Positions 25,526-33,640 of a DNA stretch of 64,000 bases are shown here, piece after piece. Both the position numbers and the translations under genes were made by a program. Position 1 is the first letter of the stretch. Each line of letters opens with the position of its first letter. The notes beneath the pieces are model-generated. The model ran no database searches. It was given only the letters and a program-made list of their open reading frames with translations, and was not told the DNA's origin. This DNA comes from Streptomyces aureoverticillatus (lineage in GTDB: Bacteria > Actinomycetota > Actinomycetes > Streptomycetales > Streptomycetaceae): contig NZ_BMSY01000011.1 in assembly GCF_014649395.1 (NCBI RefSeq), positions 186,001-250,000 on the forward strand, given 5' to 3'.

Positions 25526-26128
25526 ATGCCTGTACGTGCCACGGGGTCAGCCCGCACCGAGCTCATCGCCGACACCGCCCTGGCCCTGCTCGCCGAGCGC
25601 GGGATGCGCGGCCTCACCCACCGCGCGGTCGACGAGGCGGCGGGGCTGCCTCCGGGGTCGACCTCGAACCACGCCCGAACGCGGCAGGCCCTACTTGAGG
25701 CCGCCGTCCGCCGACAGGCCGAGCGGGACAGCGACGTCCTCACCCCGAGCGAACTCCCCGGCCCGGCCGCCGACCGCGACTCCCTGGTCACCGGCCTCGC
25801 CCTGGCCCTGCACCGGTTCCTGACCGGCGACGCCCACCGCGACCTGCTCCTGTCCCGCTACGAGCTGGCCCTGGAGGCGACGCGGCGGCCCGAGTTGCGG
25901 ACGTACTACGACGCGTCGGGCGCCCAGTTCCGTGAGCCGCTGACCGCGCTGATGGCCGCGGCGGGCTCCAAGGACCCGGAGCGGCACACGCTGTCACTGG
26001 TGGCGTGGTGCGACGGCATGATGTTCTCGTGCGTCGCGGGCTCTTACCACGCGGCAGCACCGACACTGGACGAACTGCGGGCCGGGGTCGGGGAGTTGTT
26101 GCGGGGGATGCTGGACGGGGATGGGTAG
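25526..26128 (+). CDS. TetR-family repressor
   Basis: A 200-aa regulator: RTELIADTALALLAERGMRGLTHRAVDEAAGLPPGSTSNHARTRQALLEAAV is the DNA-binding helix-turn-helix with the GxxPGSTSNHxxTR variant seen in many actinobacterial members. The C-terminal domain is helical. A -10 box TAGGCT (25513-25518) ends 7 nt before the ATG, so the message is probably leaderless. The two palindromes upstream suggest autoregulation and control of the divergent monooxygenase. Confidence 0.9.
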   Translation: MPVRATGSARTELIADTALALLAERGMRGLTHRAVDEAAGLPPGSTSNHARTRQALLEAAVRRQAERDSDVLTPSELPGPAADRDSLVTGLALALHRFLTGDAHRDLLLSRYELALEATRRPELRTYYDASGAQFREPLTALMAAAGSKDPERHTLSLVAWCDGMMFSCVAGSYHAAAPTLDELRAGVGELLRGMLDGDG

Positions 26129-26145
26129 GTGTGGGGTCCGCGCAG

Positions 26146-26289
26146 GCGCGGGCGACGCGCGGGCTTGCGCGAGGGGAGCGCCTCAGCGCGGGCGACGCGC
26201 GGGCTTGCGCGAGGGGACGCGCCTCAGCGCGGGCGACGCCCGCGCCTGCGCGAGGGGACGCCTCAGCGCGGGGGACGCACAGGCGCGGG
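26146..26289. repeat. ~40-bp tandem repeat, 3.6 copies
   Basis: Copies at 26146-26185, 26186-26226, 26227-26265 and a partial at 26266-26289, with a core GCGCGGGCGACGCGCGGGCT then TGCGCGAGGGGACGCCTCA. It fills the gap after the tetR gene. No gene is supported in 26129-26414. Confidence 0.8.
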
Positions 26290-26414
26290 AGGCTGACGCC
26301 GGGGCGGTCGGGCCGCCAGGGGGGCGCGCGTGACCTGGTGTCGCGCGCGCCGGTGTCACCCGTGCGGGGGACGCGGGTTGGTTCGGGGCTCCGGGGTGCG
26401 CCGGGGGCAGCAGA

Positions 26415-27185
26415 GTGGCGCGGGTGCAGCGATCGACGACCATCGCCGTGTTTCGGACGACCACCACCGTGTTCCGAGCAACCACCGCCGTGTTTCGGGC
26501 GACCACCGCAGCGCTTCGAGCGGCTGCCGCCATGCTTCGAACGGCCACCACAGCACCTCGGACGACCACCGCAGCGCTTCGAACGGCCACCACAGCACCT
26601 CGGACGACCACCACGTTGTTTCAGACGGCCACCGCAGTGGCCCTCGTGACCGTCGCGGTGCTGGCGCTCTCCGGGTGCACCGGCGTGGAGCGGACGACTT
26701 GGCGGAGCACGGCGGCCGACGGAAAGGAGGTCGACGGCAGCGCGGTCGACGGCAGCGCGGCCGCGGATCCGGCGATCCCCTCCCCCACGACGTCATCCCG
26801 GCCGTCGCAGGCTGTGGAAGCTCCGGCCCATGACTCCCTGGAGCGCGTGGGCCCTCCGGGCGCACCGTTCCACACCGCGCCCCCGCCGATGGTCGCCCCG
26901 GACACCCGCCGCTCGGCCACGTCCGCCTCGCCCACCACCGAAGCCACCCCCAAGCGCACGAACCCCGCGCGCCGCGAACGCCCGGACCAGCCGCGGCACC
27001 GCGGCGGCCACCGGGGCCGCCACCATGGCCACAGCGACAAGTCGACATCCCGACATGCCGCGCCACCGCGCACTCACGCGCACCCGCACACCGCGGTCGA
27101 GCTGTGCGCCCTCGGGAAGAAGCACGGAGGATGGAAGCCGCACAGCAGGGAGGCGGTCATCTGCGTGGAGGCGTACGGGCGTTGA
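26415..27185 (+). CDS. Repeat-rich putative lipoprotein
   Basis: About 256 aa if GTG 26415 is the start. Residues ~12-74 are nine degenerate heptapeptides (VFRTTTT, VFRATTA, ALRTATT and similar) rich in Thr/Ala with a regular Arg. They run into a hydrophobic stretch TAVALVTVAVLALSGC with a lipobox-like LSGC. Then follows a disordered Pro/Thr/His-rich linker and a compact C-terminal motif VELCALGKKHGGWKPHSREAVICVEAYGR, whose two-Cys pattern I recall from other Streptomyces secreted proteins. The lipobox is far from the start, so initiation at ATG 26532 or a later codon is possible. Function unknown. Confidence 0.6.
   Translation: MARVQRSTTIAVFRTTTTVFRATTAVFRATTAALRAAAAMLRTATTAPRTTTAALRTATTAPRTTTTLFQTATAVALVTVAVLALSGCTGVERTTWRSTAADGKEVDGSAVDGSAAADPAIPSPTTSSRPSQAVEAPAHDSLERVGPPGAPFHTAPPPMVAPDTRRSATSASPTTEATPKRTNPARRERPDQPRHRGGHRGRHHGHSDKSTSRHAAPPRTHAHPHTAVELCALGKKHGGWKPHSREAVICVEAYGR
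26448..26637 (+). repeat. 21-bp (heptapeptide) repeat array, ~9 units
   Basis: Period 21 encoding a 7-residue unit; within it a 42-bp period shows 37 identical bases (26534-26570 versus 26576-26612), evidence of recent duplication. Confidence 0.75.
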
Positions 27186-27248
27186 GCCGGGGGCAGGCGC
27201 CACCGAGCCGACACCGACGCCCAGCACCGCACCCGGCACGCGGCACCG

Positions 27249-27294
27249 CACCCAGCACCCAGCACCCAGCACCCAGCACCCAGCACCCAGCACC
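27249..27294. repeat. Heptanucleotide repeat (CACCCAG), ~6.5 copies
   Basis: Uninterrupted CACCCAG units between two converging genes, preceded by degenerate copies such as CACCGCACCCGGCACGCGGC. A simple-sequence tract prone to slippage. Confidence 0.9.
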
Positions 27295-27304
27295 AGGCTC
27301 CCCC

Positions 27305-27823
27305 CTACTCCTCCACAGCCCCCTCCCCCACCTGCGCCTCGAGCCGCTCCAGGGCCGCCCGGATGCCGTCCCCATAGCCGTCGTCACCCAGGGCACCCAC
27401 CGCGCCGCGTGCCAGCCGCAGATGGCTGCGCGCGGCCTCCGGGCGGGCGAGCTTCACATAGTCCGCCGCGAGGTTCAGATGCAGCGAGGGGTAGAAGCCG
27501 CGCACGGCGAGGGACTGGTGGTGGGCGCCGACGCGCTCGTCCGTCAGCTCGTGCGCCGCCGACAACGCCCTGAGGTCCCAGGCGAGTTCGTCGGCGGGGT
27601 CGGCCTGTGTGTCGGCCATGTAGTGCGCGAGGGTGCAGCGGTGCAGGGGGTCGCCCTCCTCGCCGATCTCCGACCAGAGCGCGAGGAAGCGCGTCTGGGC
27701 CTCCTCGCGATCGCCCGCGTGCTGCAGCATGACCGCCTGCCCGATCCGGGTCATCATGGCGTCTTCGTCTTCCGCCGTCTGTTCCTGCTGCTCCGCCACC
27801 GCGTCGCCCTCCGCGTCCGCCAT
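27305..27823 (-). CDS. Conserved helical (TPR-like) protein of unknown function
   Basis: A 172-aa soluble, probably all-helical protein. After an acidic Gln/Glu-rich start it reads MMTRIGQAVMLQHAGDREEAQTRFLALWSEIGEEGDPLHRCTLAHYMADTQADPADELAWDLRAL, typical of TPR-like repeats, then SLHLNLAADYVKLARPEAARSHLRLA. It resembles actinobacterial tetratricopeptide proteins without a known role. ATG 27823 is chosen because sequence further upstream in frame is not protein-like; ATG at the MMTRIG pair is possible. Confidence 0.72.
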   Translation of the reverse strand: MADAEGDAVAEQQEQTAEDEDAMMTRIGQAVMLQHAGDREEAQTRFLALWSEIGEEGDPLHRCTLAHYMADTQADPADELAWDLRALSAAHELTDERVGAHHQSLAVRGFYPSLHLNLAADYVKLARPEAARSHLRLARGAVGALGDDGYGDGIRAALERLEAQVGEGAVEE

Positions 27824-27948
27824 CGGATGTCCGTCGTCCGTCGGCCGCGGGGCTGCCGGCCGACAGTCCCACGAACCGATTCCGACGCTAGCGGGCAGCA
27901 CTGACAATCGCGGTCAGGCGCGGTGCGGAGCGGGGCGCTCCCGCCTGC

Positions 27949-28632
27949 TCAGCCCAGGTCGGGGATGCGCCAGTCGATGGCCTTGTGGCCCTGGGCCGCC
28001 ACCGCCTCGTCGATCTGCGTGAAGGGGCGCGAGCCGAAGAACTTCCTCGCGGACAGCGGCGAGGGGTGCGCGCCCTTGACGACGGCGTGCCGCTCGGTGT
28101 CGATGAGGGGGAGCTTCTTCTGGGCGTAGTTGCCCCACAGGACGAAGACCGCGGGATCGGGCCGCTCGGCCACCGCGCGGATCACCGCGTCCGTGAACTT
28201 CTCCCAGCCCTTGCCCTTGTGGGAGTTGGCCTCGCCGGCGCGGACCGTCAGGACCGCGTTCAGGAGCAGCACGCCCTGCCGGGCCCACGGCATCAGATAG
28301 CCGTTGTCCGGCACCGGGTGGCCGAGCTCCTCCTTCATCTCCTTGTAGATGTTCCGCAGCGAGGGCGGGGTCTTCACCCCGGGGCGGACCGAGAAGCACA
28401 GGCCGTGGCCCTGGCCCGCGCCGTGATACGGGTCCTGGCCGAGGATGAGGACCTTGACCTCGTCGTACGGCGTCGCGTCCAGGGCGGCGAAGACCTCCTC
28501 GCGCGGCGGGTAGACCGGCCCCTTCGCCCGCTCCTCCTCGACGAACTCGACGAGCTCCTTGAAGTAGGGCTTCTGCAGTTCCTCGCCGAGGACTCCGCGC
28601 CAGGACGCGGGCAGCATGGCGATGTCGGTCAC
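27949..28632 (-). CDS. ung: Uracil-DNA glycosylase, family 1
   Basis: A 227-aa repair enzyme removing uracil from DNA. The water-activating motif GQDPYH is at residues 65-70, followed by GLCFSV; the DNA-intercalation/uracil-binding loop HPSPLSA lies near the C-terminus; LLLNAVLTV and FVLWGNYAQ are also family-typical. Length fits family 1. GGAGG precedes the ATG at a slightly long distance. Monocistronic. Confidence 0.96.
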   Translation of the reverse strand: MTDIAMLPASWRGVLGEELQKPYFKELVEFVEEERAKGPVYPPREEVFAALDATPYDEVKVLILGQDPYHGAGQGHGLCFSVRPGVKTPPSLRNIYKEMKEELGHPVPDNGYLMPWARQGVLLLNAVLTVRAGEANSHKGKGWEKFTDAVIRAVAERPDPAVFVLWGNYAQKKLPLIDTERHAVVKGAHPSPLSARKFFGSRPFTQIDEAVAAQGHKAIDWRIPDLG

Positions 28633-28748
28633 GTCAACAACCTCCGGGGTGCGTTCAGTTCTGCACCACAGAACCTACCGGCGGCCACTGACAACCGGCC
28701 GGGCCCCTCGGCCCACGGGCCCGCGGCCGAGGGCCCGCCGCCATCGCT

Positions 28749-30335
28749 CTACCAGCTCGTCTTGCGTCCGAGCTCCCACATCATCATGATCGCCGAGGGG
28801 TCGAGGGCCCGCTCCCCGCCGGAGATCTCCTCGCTCGACATGACGTACTGCTTGCCCTGCCACAACGGCAGCAGCCGCACGTCGTCGACGAGGATCCGCT
28901 GCGCCCGCTCGAACTGGTCGACGACGTTGCCCCGGTCGGCCTCGCGGCGTGAGCGCGGCAGCACCTCCTCGGTGAGTTCCGGGGACGGGTACGGCAGGTT
29001 GTGGACGTTGCGTTCGCCCACGAAGGGCGCGATGAAGTTGTCCGCGTCCGGGAAGTCCGGGAACCAGCCGCGCCCGAAGACCGGGTACTCGCCGTTCTTG
29101 TAGCCCTTGTCGAACCGCTGCCACGGCACGCCCTTGATGGTGATCCGGAACAGGCCCGAACCCTCCAGCTGCCGCTTGATCTCCGCGAACTCCGGCGCGG
29201 TGGCCGAGCCGTAGCGGTCGGTGGTGTACCAGAGGGTGAGCGGCACGCGTTCGGTGATGCCGGCCGCCGTGAGGATTCGTTTCGCCTTGGCCGCGCTCGG
29301 GTCGCCGTACTCGTCGAAGAAGCTAGTGCCGTGCCCGGTGACCCCGCGCGGGACCATCGAGTACAGCGGCTCGACGGTGTCCTTGTAGATCTTGTGGGCG
29401 ATGGCAGGGCGGTCGATGACCTGGGCGAACGCCTTGCGCACCGCGGGCTTGCGCGCCCACGGGTCGTCGGGGTTGAACACCAGGTAGCGGATCTCGGTGC
29501 CGGCGCCCTCGACGAGCCGGATGTCGCTCTTCTTGTCCGGGCCCTGCTGGGCCACGATGTCCCGGGCCGCCAGGCCGCGGAAGGTGACGTCCAGTTCCTC
29601 GGCGCGCAGCGCGTCCACCATGGTGTCGGAGTCGCGGAAGTAGCGGATGGTCACGGCGTCGTTCTTGCGGTCGGCCGCGCCTTCGTAGTGGTTGTTCCTG
29701 ACCAGCTCGGCCCGGTCGCCGGCCCGGTAGTCCTTGAGCACGTACGGCCCGGAGCCGCTGATCTCGTCGCCCGCGCGTATCTTGTCGGCCGGGTACTCAC
29801 TGGGGTCGACGATCGACATCGCGGGCGTGGCGAGCACGAACGGGAACGTGGCGTCGGGCTTGCGCAGCCGGAAGACCACGGTCCCTTCGCCCTTGGTCTC
29901 GACCGTCCGCAGCGCGCCGAGCAGCCCGGCGGGACCGCCCTTGACGTCGATGCGCCGCATGCGGTCGATGGAGAACTTCACGGCCCGCGCGTCCAGCGTG
30001 TCGCCGTCGGAGAACTTCAGGCCGTCGCGCAACGTACACGTGTAGACCATGCTGGCGCCGTCCGTGAACCTGCAGCGTTCCGCGGCGTCGGGCTGCGGCT
30101 GGGTGGCGCCCGAGGGGAAGCTCAGGAGCGTCTGGAAGACGTTCCGGTACAGCTCCCAGGAACCGTCGTAGGCCGCGGCGGGATCGAGGGTGCTCGGCGC
30201 GCTCGTGGTGCCGACGGTGATGGCGTCCTCGCCGTCCCCGCCCTCGGAGGACAGCACACCGCATCCCGCGACCAGGGACATGGACGCCAGCAGCGTGAAC
30301 GGCCGCAGGCACCGCGGGTGAACTCTTCTGAACAC
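28749..30335 (-). CDS. ABC transporter substrate-binding lipoprotein (SBP_bac_5)
   Basis: A 528-aa peptide/opine/nickel-type binding protein. The signal peptide ends in a lipobox (SLVAGC, mature N-terminal Cys near residue 25). Domain marks: AITVGTTSAPSTLDPAAAYDGSWELYRNVFQTLL, LRDGLKFSDGDTLDARAVKFSIDRM, GSGPYVLKDY and RYLVFNPDDPWARKPAVRKAFAQVIDRPAI. No permease or ATPase gene is adjacent, so it is an orphan component or works with a distant transporter. Start GTG 30333-30335 follows GAGGAG at 7 nt. Confidence 0.92.
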   Translation of the reverse strand: MFRRVHPRCLRPFTLLASMSLVAGCGVLSSEGGDGEDAITVGTTSAPSTLDPAAAYDGSWELYRNVFQTLLSFPSGATQPQPDAAERCRFTDGASMVYTCTLRDGLKFSDGDTLDARAVKFSIDRMRRIDVKGGPAGLLGALRTVETKGEGTVVFRLRKPDATFPFVLATPAMSIVDPSEYPADKIRAGDEISGSGPYVLKDYRAGDRAELVRNNHYEGAADRKNDAVTIRYFRDSDTMVDALRAEELDVTFRGLAARDIVAQQGPDKKSDIRLVEGAGTEIRYLVFNPDDPWARKPAVRKAFAQVIDRPAIAHKIYKDTVEPLYSMVPRGVTGHGTSFFDEYGDPSAAKAKRILTAAGITERVPLTLWYTTDRYGSATAPEFAEIKRQLEGSGLFRITIKGVPWQRFDKGYKNGEYPVFGRGWFPDFPDADNFIAPFVGERNVHNLPYPSPELTEEVLPRSRREADRGNVVDQFERAQRILVDDVRLLPLWQGKQYVMSSEEISGGERALDPSAIMMMWELGRKTSW

Positions 30336-30497
30336 GTGCACGCTCCTCGGTCCGCCGTGCCATGGGTCGGCAGACCATACCGCAGCGCCCCGCCGTGCCA
30401 ACTCGGCTCACCGACGGGGCACTTCATGGGCGGGAACGTCACCTACATCCGCATTCTCGGCCTCTGCGAGGGTTCGTCAGGGTCTGTCCGGAGGTGG

Positions 30498-31253
30498 TCA
30501 GCCGACGCCCGCGTTGAGGAACATGCCGCCGTCGACCTGAAGGGTCTGGCCGGTGATCCAGTCGGACTGCTCCGAGGTCAGGAACGCCGCCGCGCCGCCG
30601 ATGTCGGACGGCACGCCCAGCCGGCCGAGCGGGTAGGCCGCCGCGGCCTCCTCCTCGCGGCCCTCGTAGAGCGCCTGCGCGAACTTGGTCTTGACGACGG
30701 CCGGGGCGATCGCGTTGACCCGCACCTTCGGCGCGAACTCGTGCGCGAGCTGCAGGGTCAGATTGACCATGGCGGCCTTGCTCATGCCGTAGGCCCCGAT
30801 GAACGGGGAGGGCGCGACCCCGGCGATCGAGGCGATGTTGACGATCGCGCCGCCGTGCTCGCTCTGCCAGGCCTTCCAGGTGAGCTGGGCGAAGCCGAGC
30901 GCGGAGATCACGTTCGTCTCGAAGACCTTGCGCGCCACGTTCAGGTCGAGGTCGGCCATCGGCCCGAACACCGGGTTCGTACCGGCGTTGTTGATCAGGA
31001 AGTCGACGCGGCCGAACGCCTCCATGGCGCGCTCCACGGCGACCGCCTGGTGCGCCTCGTCGTGCGCCTTGCCGGCGACGCCGATGACGCGGTCGGCGCC
31101 GAGCTTCTCCACGGCCTCCTTGAGCGCGTCCTCGTTGCGTCCGGTGATGCAGACGCGGTCGCCGCGGGCGACCAGGGCCTCCGCGATGCCGTAGCCGATG
31201 CCGCGGCTCGCGCCGGTGACGAGCGCCGCCTTGCCGCTGTCCTGCACTGCCAT
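30498..31253 (-). CDS. SDR-family oxidoreductase
   Basis: A 251-aa classical short-chain dehydrogenase. Cofactor motif TGASRGIGYG; NNAGTNP; active-site Ser in IASIAGVAPSP and the YGMSK Tyr/Lys; C-terminal WITGQTLQVDGG. The Arg after TGxxxGIG and the GRNEDAL segment favour NADP(H). It is the second gene of a likely operon with the SDR at 31302 (48 bp apart). Probable role is 3-oxoacyl or related ketoreduction; substrate not determinable. Confidence 0.92.
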   Translation of the reverse strand: MAVQDSGKAALVTGASRGIGYGIAEALVARGDRVCITGRNEDALKEAVEKLGADRVIGVAGKAHDEAHQAVAVERAMEAFGRVDFLINNAGTNPVFGPMADLDLNVARKVFETNVISALGFAQLTWKAWQSEHGGAIVNIASIAGVAPSPFIGAYGMSKAAMVNLTLQLAHEFAPKVRVNAIAPAVVKTKFAQALYEGREEEAAAAYPLGRLGVPSDIGGAAAFLTSEQSDWITGQTLQVDGGMFLNAGVG

Positions 31254-31301
31254 CTGTGCTGTCCTTTGCGCTGGTGCTGGTGGCTGGTTCGAGCGGGGGC
31301 G

Positions 31302-32063
31302 CTAGTTGAGCGGGCCGCCGGCGACGTACATGACCTGGCCGGACACGAAGCCCGCCGCGTCGCCGGTGAAGAAGGCGATGGCGTTGGCGATGTCCTCGGG
31401 CCTGCCGACGCGCTGCACCGGGATCTGGGTGGCGGCCGCGGCCTGGAAGTCCTCGAAGCCCATGCCGACGCGCTCGGCGGTGGCCTTGGTCATCTCGGTG
31501 ACGATGAAGCCGGGCGCCACGGAGTTGGCGGTGATGCCGAACTTGCCGAGCTCCTTGGCGAGGGTCTTGGTGAAGCCCTGCATGCCGGCCTTGGCGGCCG
31601 CGTAATTCACCTGGCCGCGGTTGCCGAGGGCGGAGGAGCTGGAGAGGTTGACGATGCGGCCGAAGCCCGCGTCCACCATGTGCGCCTGGCAGGCGCGGGA
31701 CATCAGGAAGGCGCCGCGCAGGTGCACGTTCATGACCGTGTCCCAGTCGCTCGCGCTCATCTTGAACAGCAGGTTGTCGCGCAGCACGCCCGCGTTGTTC
31801 ACCAGGATCGTGGGCGCGCCCAGCTCCGCCGCGATCCGGGTGACGGCGGCCTCGACCTGGGCCTCGTCGGACACGTCGCAGCCGATGGCGACGGCCTTGC
31901 CGCCGGCGGCGGTGATCTGCTCGACGGTGTCCTTGCAGGCGGCCTCGTCGAGGTCGAGCACGGCGACGGCGCGGCCCTCGGCGGCGAGCCGGACGGCGGT
32001 CGCCGCGCCGATGCCTCGCGCTGCTCCGGTCACGACCGCGACGCGCTGCTCAGTGGTGGACAT
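31302..32063 (-). CDS. 3-oxoacyl-ACP reductase-like SDR (FabG-type)
   Basis: A 253-aa classical SDR. TGAARGIG at residues 12-19, LDLDEAAC (Asp after strand 2 suggests NAD(H)), CDVSD, NNAGVLRDNLLFKMSASDWD (strongly FabG-like), Ser in NLSSSSALGNRGQVNYAAAKAG and YxxxK, then FIVTEMT and GQVMYVAGGP. It may serve fatty-acid or secondary-metabolite reduction or beta-oxidation. ATG 32063 follows GGAGAG. First gene of a two-gene SDR operon. Confidence 0.9.
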   Translation of the reverse strand: MSTTEQRVAVVTGAARGIGAATAVRLAAEGRAVAVLDLDEAACKDTVEQITAAGGKAVAIGCDVSDEAQVEAAVTRIAAELGAPTILVNNAGVLRDNLLFKMSASDWDTVMNVHLRGAFLMSRACQAHMVDAGFGRIVNLSSSSALGNRGQVNYAAAKAGMQGFTKTLAKELGKFGITANSVAPGFIVTEMTKATAERVGMGFEDFQAAAATQIPVQRVGRPEDIANAIAFFTGDAAGFVSGQVMYVAGGPLN

Positions 32064-32167
32064 GCTGGCTCTCCTCGCCCTTGGGATGCGGCTCTTGTGC
32101 GGTGCGGATCTTCTGGAGGTGCGGTTCCGGCCTTCTCGAAGGCGTGGTTCCGCGGCATGCCCCCTGG

Positions 32168-32181
32168 TGAGCGACCGCTTA
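32168..32181. promoter_or_regulatory. Imperfect palindrome upstream of the SDR operon
   Basis: TGAGCGACCGCTTA has 6-bp arms with one mismatch around AC, 105 bp before the FabG-like start. It resembles TetR-family operators of actinobacterial acyl-metabolism genes; no regulator is adjacent. Confidence 0.4.
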
Positions 32182-32325
32182 GTACCTTCAGCAGACGTGA
32201 CGCTAGAAGCCCTGGCACGCGGTGTCAACGGCACCCCGGCGCACTGTGACTCATTACGTCACCCGGAGGCCCGGAAACGGCGACGCCGCGAGGCCGCGAC
32301 GGCGCCCGGACCCGCCCGTCCCGCC

Positions 32326-32727
32326 CTAGCGGACCAGCAGCTCGACGAGGCGTTCCACCTCCGCCGCCGGGTCCGCGGTGAGGCCGGTGTGCACCGGGCC
32401 CGGCTGGACGACGGTGGAGCGCGGCGCGATGAGCCACCGGAAGCGCCGCCCCGCGTCGTCCCCCGCCGCCTGCCCGGCCGCGTCGCCGCCCGCGCACACG
32501 CCCTCGACGGCCCGCAGCGCCGCCCGCACACCGGCCGCGTCGGCCGCCGGGTCCAGGGCCCGCAGCTTCGCCTCGTCCAGATGGGTGCGGGCGGCCACGA
32601 AGGACTTGGCGCGGCAGTAGAGCACGACGCCCGCGTTGAACTGCTCGCCGCGCTCCACGCGCGGCACGACGCGCAGCAGCGCGTACTCGAAGACGTCCCG
32701 CGCGGGGGCCTCGTTCGCCTCGGTCAT
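32326..32727 (-). CDS. DUF3037-family protein, partner of the HipA-like kinase
   Basis: A 133-aa protein with FEYALLRVVPRVERGEQFNAGVVLYCRAKSFVAARTHLDEAKLRAL, the DUF3037 signature, then an Ala/Gly-rich linker and FRWLIAPRSTVVQPGPVHTGLTADP. Function unknown. ATG 32727 starts 5 bp after the stop of the HipA-like gene, indicating translational coupling. The frame continues upstream without a stop but only as a shadow of the kinase gene. The HipA-like/DUF3037 pairing is, from memory, common in bacteria. Confidence 0.85.
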   Translation of the reverse strand: MTEANEAPARDVFEYALLRVVPRVERGEQFNAGVVLYCRAKSFVAARTHLDEAKLRALDPAADAAGVRAALRAVEGVCAGGDAAGQAAGDDAGRRFRWLIAPRSTVVQPGPVHTGLTADPAAEVERLVELLVR

Positions 32728-32732
32728 GTCGC

Positions 32733-33509
32733 TCACTTCGCGGTGCCTTCCAGGGTGATCCGTTCGTGGATGCTCTCCGCGCGCGGGAGCAGCGCGTCGG
32801 CGTACGCACGCCGCACGGCGTCGGCGCTGTCGAAGCCCGCCTCGTCGGCCAGCCACGCGTCGGGGACGTCGGCCGTCACCTCGGCGAGCAGTTCCTTGGT
32901 GACCCGGGGCGCGAGCTCGGCGGCAGCGGCGGCGACGTCGGGGCCGTAGGGGGCGAGGACGTGGTCGGTGGCGTCGTACGGCCTGGCGGCCGCGGTCGGG
33001 GCCGTGGGCCAGTTGTGGTGCCAGATCATGCTCGCGCCGTGGTCGATGAGCCAGACGTCGCCGTGCCACACCAGGAGGTTGGGGTTGCGCCAGGAGCGGT
33101 CCACGTTGTTGATCAGCGCGTCGAACCAGACGACGCGTCCGGCCTCCAGCGGGTCCACCACGAAGGCCAGCGGGTCGAAGCCGAGGGCGCCCGGCAGGTA
33201 CTCCATTCCCAGGTTCAGCCCGCCGCTGGTCTTCAGGAGCTGCTGCACCTCCTGGTCCGGCTCGCCGAGGCCGAGCACCGGGTCGAGCCGGATCCCGGTG
33301 AGCCCCGGCACCCGCAGGCCGAGGCGGCGCGCCAGCTGCCCGCAGATCACTTCGGCGACGAGCGTCTTGCGGCCCTGGCCCGCGCCGGTGAACTTCATGA
33401 CGTACGTCGCGTACGTCCCCCGGCTGTCGGCCGTCTCGACGAGTCCGGGCAGCGATCCGCCCTCGCGCAGGGGCGTGACATAGCGGACGGCGGTGACTTC
33501 GGTGAGCAT
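32733..33509 (-). CDS. HipA-like kinase-fold protein
   Basis: A 258-aa protein related to the HipA C-terminal kinase domain, without the N-terminal HipA region or a HipB-type DNA-binding partner. Candidate kinase residues are Lys39 in YVMKF, the catalytic-loop-like FDALINNVDRSWRNPNLL (Asp130 to Asn144), and Asp156 in LIDHGAS as the metal-binding (DFG-like) Asp. It may phosphorylate a protein or RNA-binding target as HipA does with GltX, but this is only inference. ATG 33509; forms an operon with the DUF3037 gene. Confidence 0.82.
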   Translation of the reverse strand: MLTEVTAVRYVTPLREGGSLPGLVETADSRGTYATYVMKFTGAGQGRKTLVAEVICGQLARRLGLRVPGLTGIRLDPVLGLGEPDQEVQQLLKTSGGLNLGMEYLPGALGFDPLAFVVDPLEAGRVVWFDALINNVDRSWRNPNLLVWHGDVWLIDHGASMIWHHNWPTAPTAAARPYDATDHVLAPYGPDVAAAAAELAPRVTKELLAEVTADVPDAWLADEAGFDSADAVRRAYADALLPRAESIHERITLEGTAK

Positions 33510-33640
33510 TGCCCCAGGTTACTGCCGGGGTCCGACACCCCGGCCCGCTCCCCCGGGGCGCCCCCGGCAACCCGCCCAGCCGCCGCGCGACGGCCCGCCC
33601 GCCCCTGTCGTACCACCTCCGTGGTGCCTACAGTCACCCC

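Noticed and set aside
29001..32249. Very long plus-strand open frame (over 1000 codons)
   Set aside because: It is antisense to the binding-protein and SDR genes, whose motifs are clear. High GC keeps stops rare in the opposite frame; the translated sequence is Arg/Gly/Val-rich without domains.
32728..33570. DUF3037 protein fused to a large upstream domain
   Set aside because: The extra residues are a shadow of the HipA-like gene, which has its own start and kinase-type residues.
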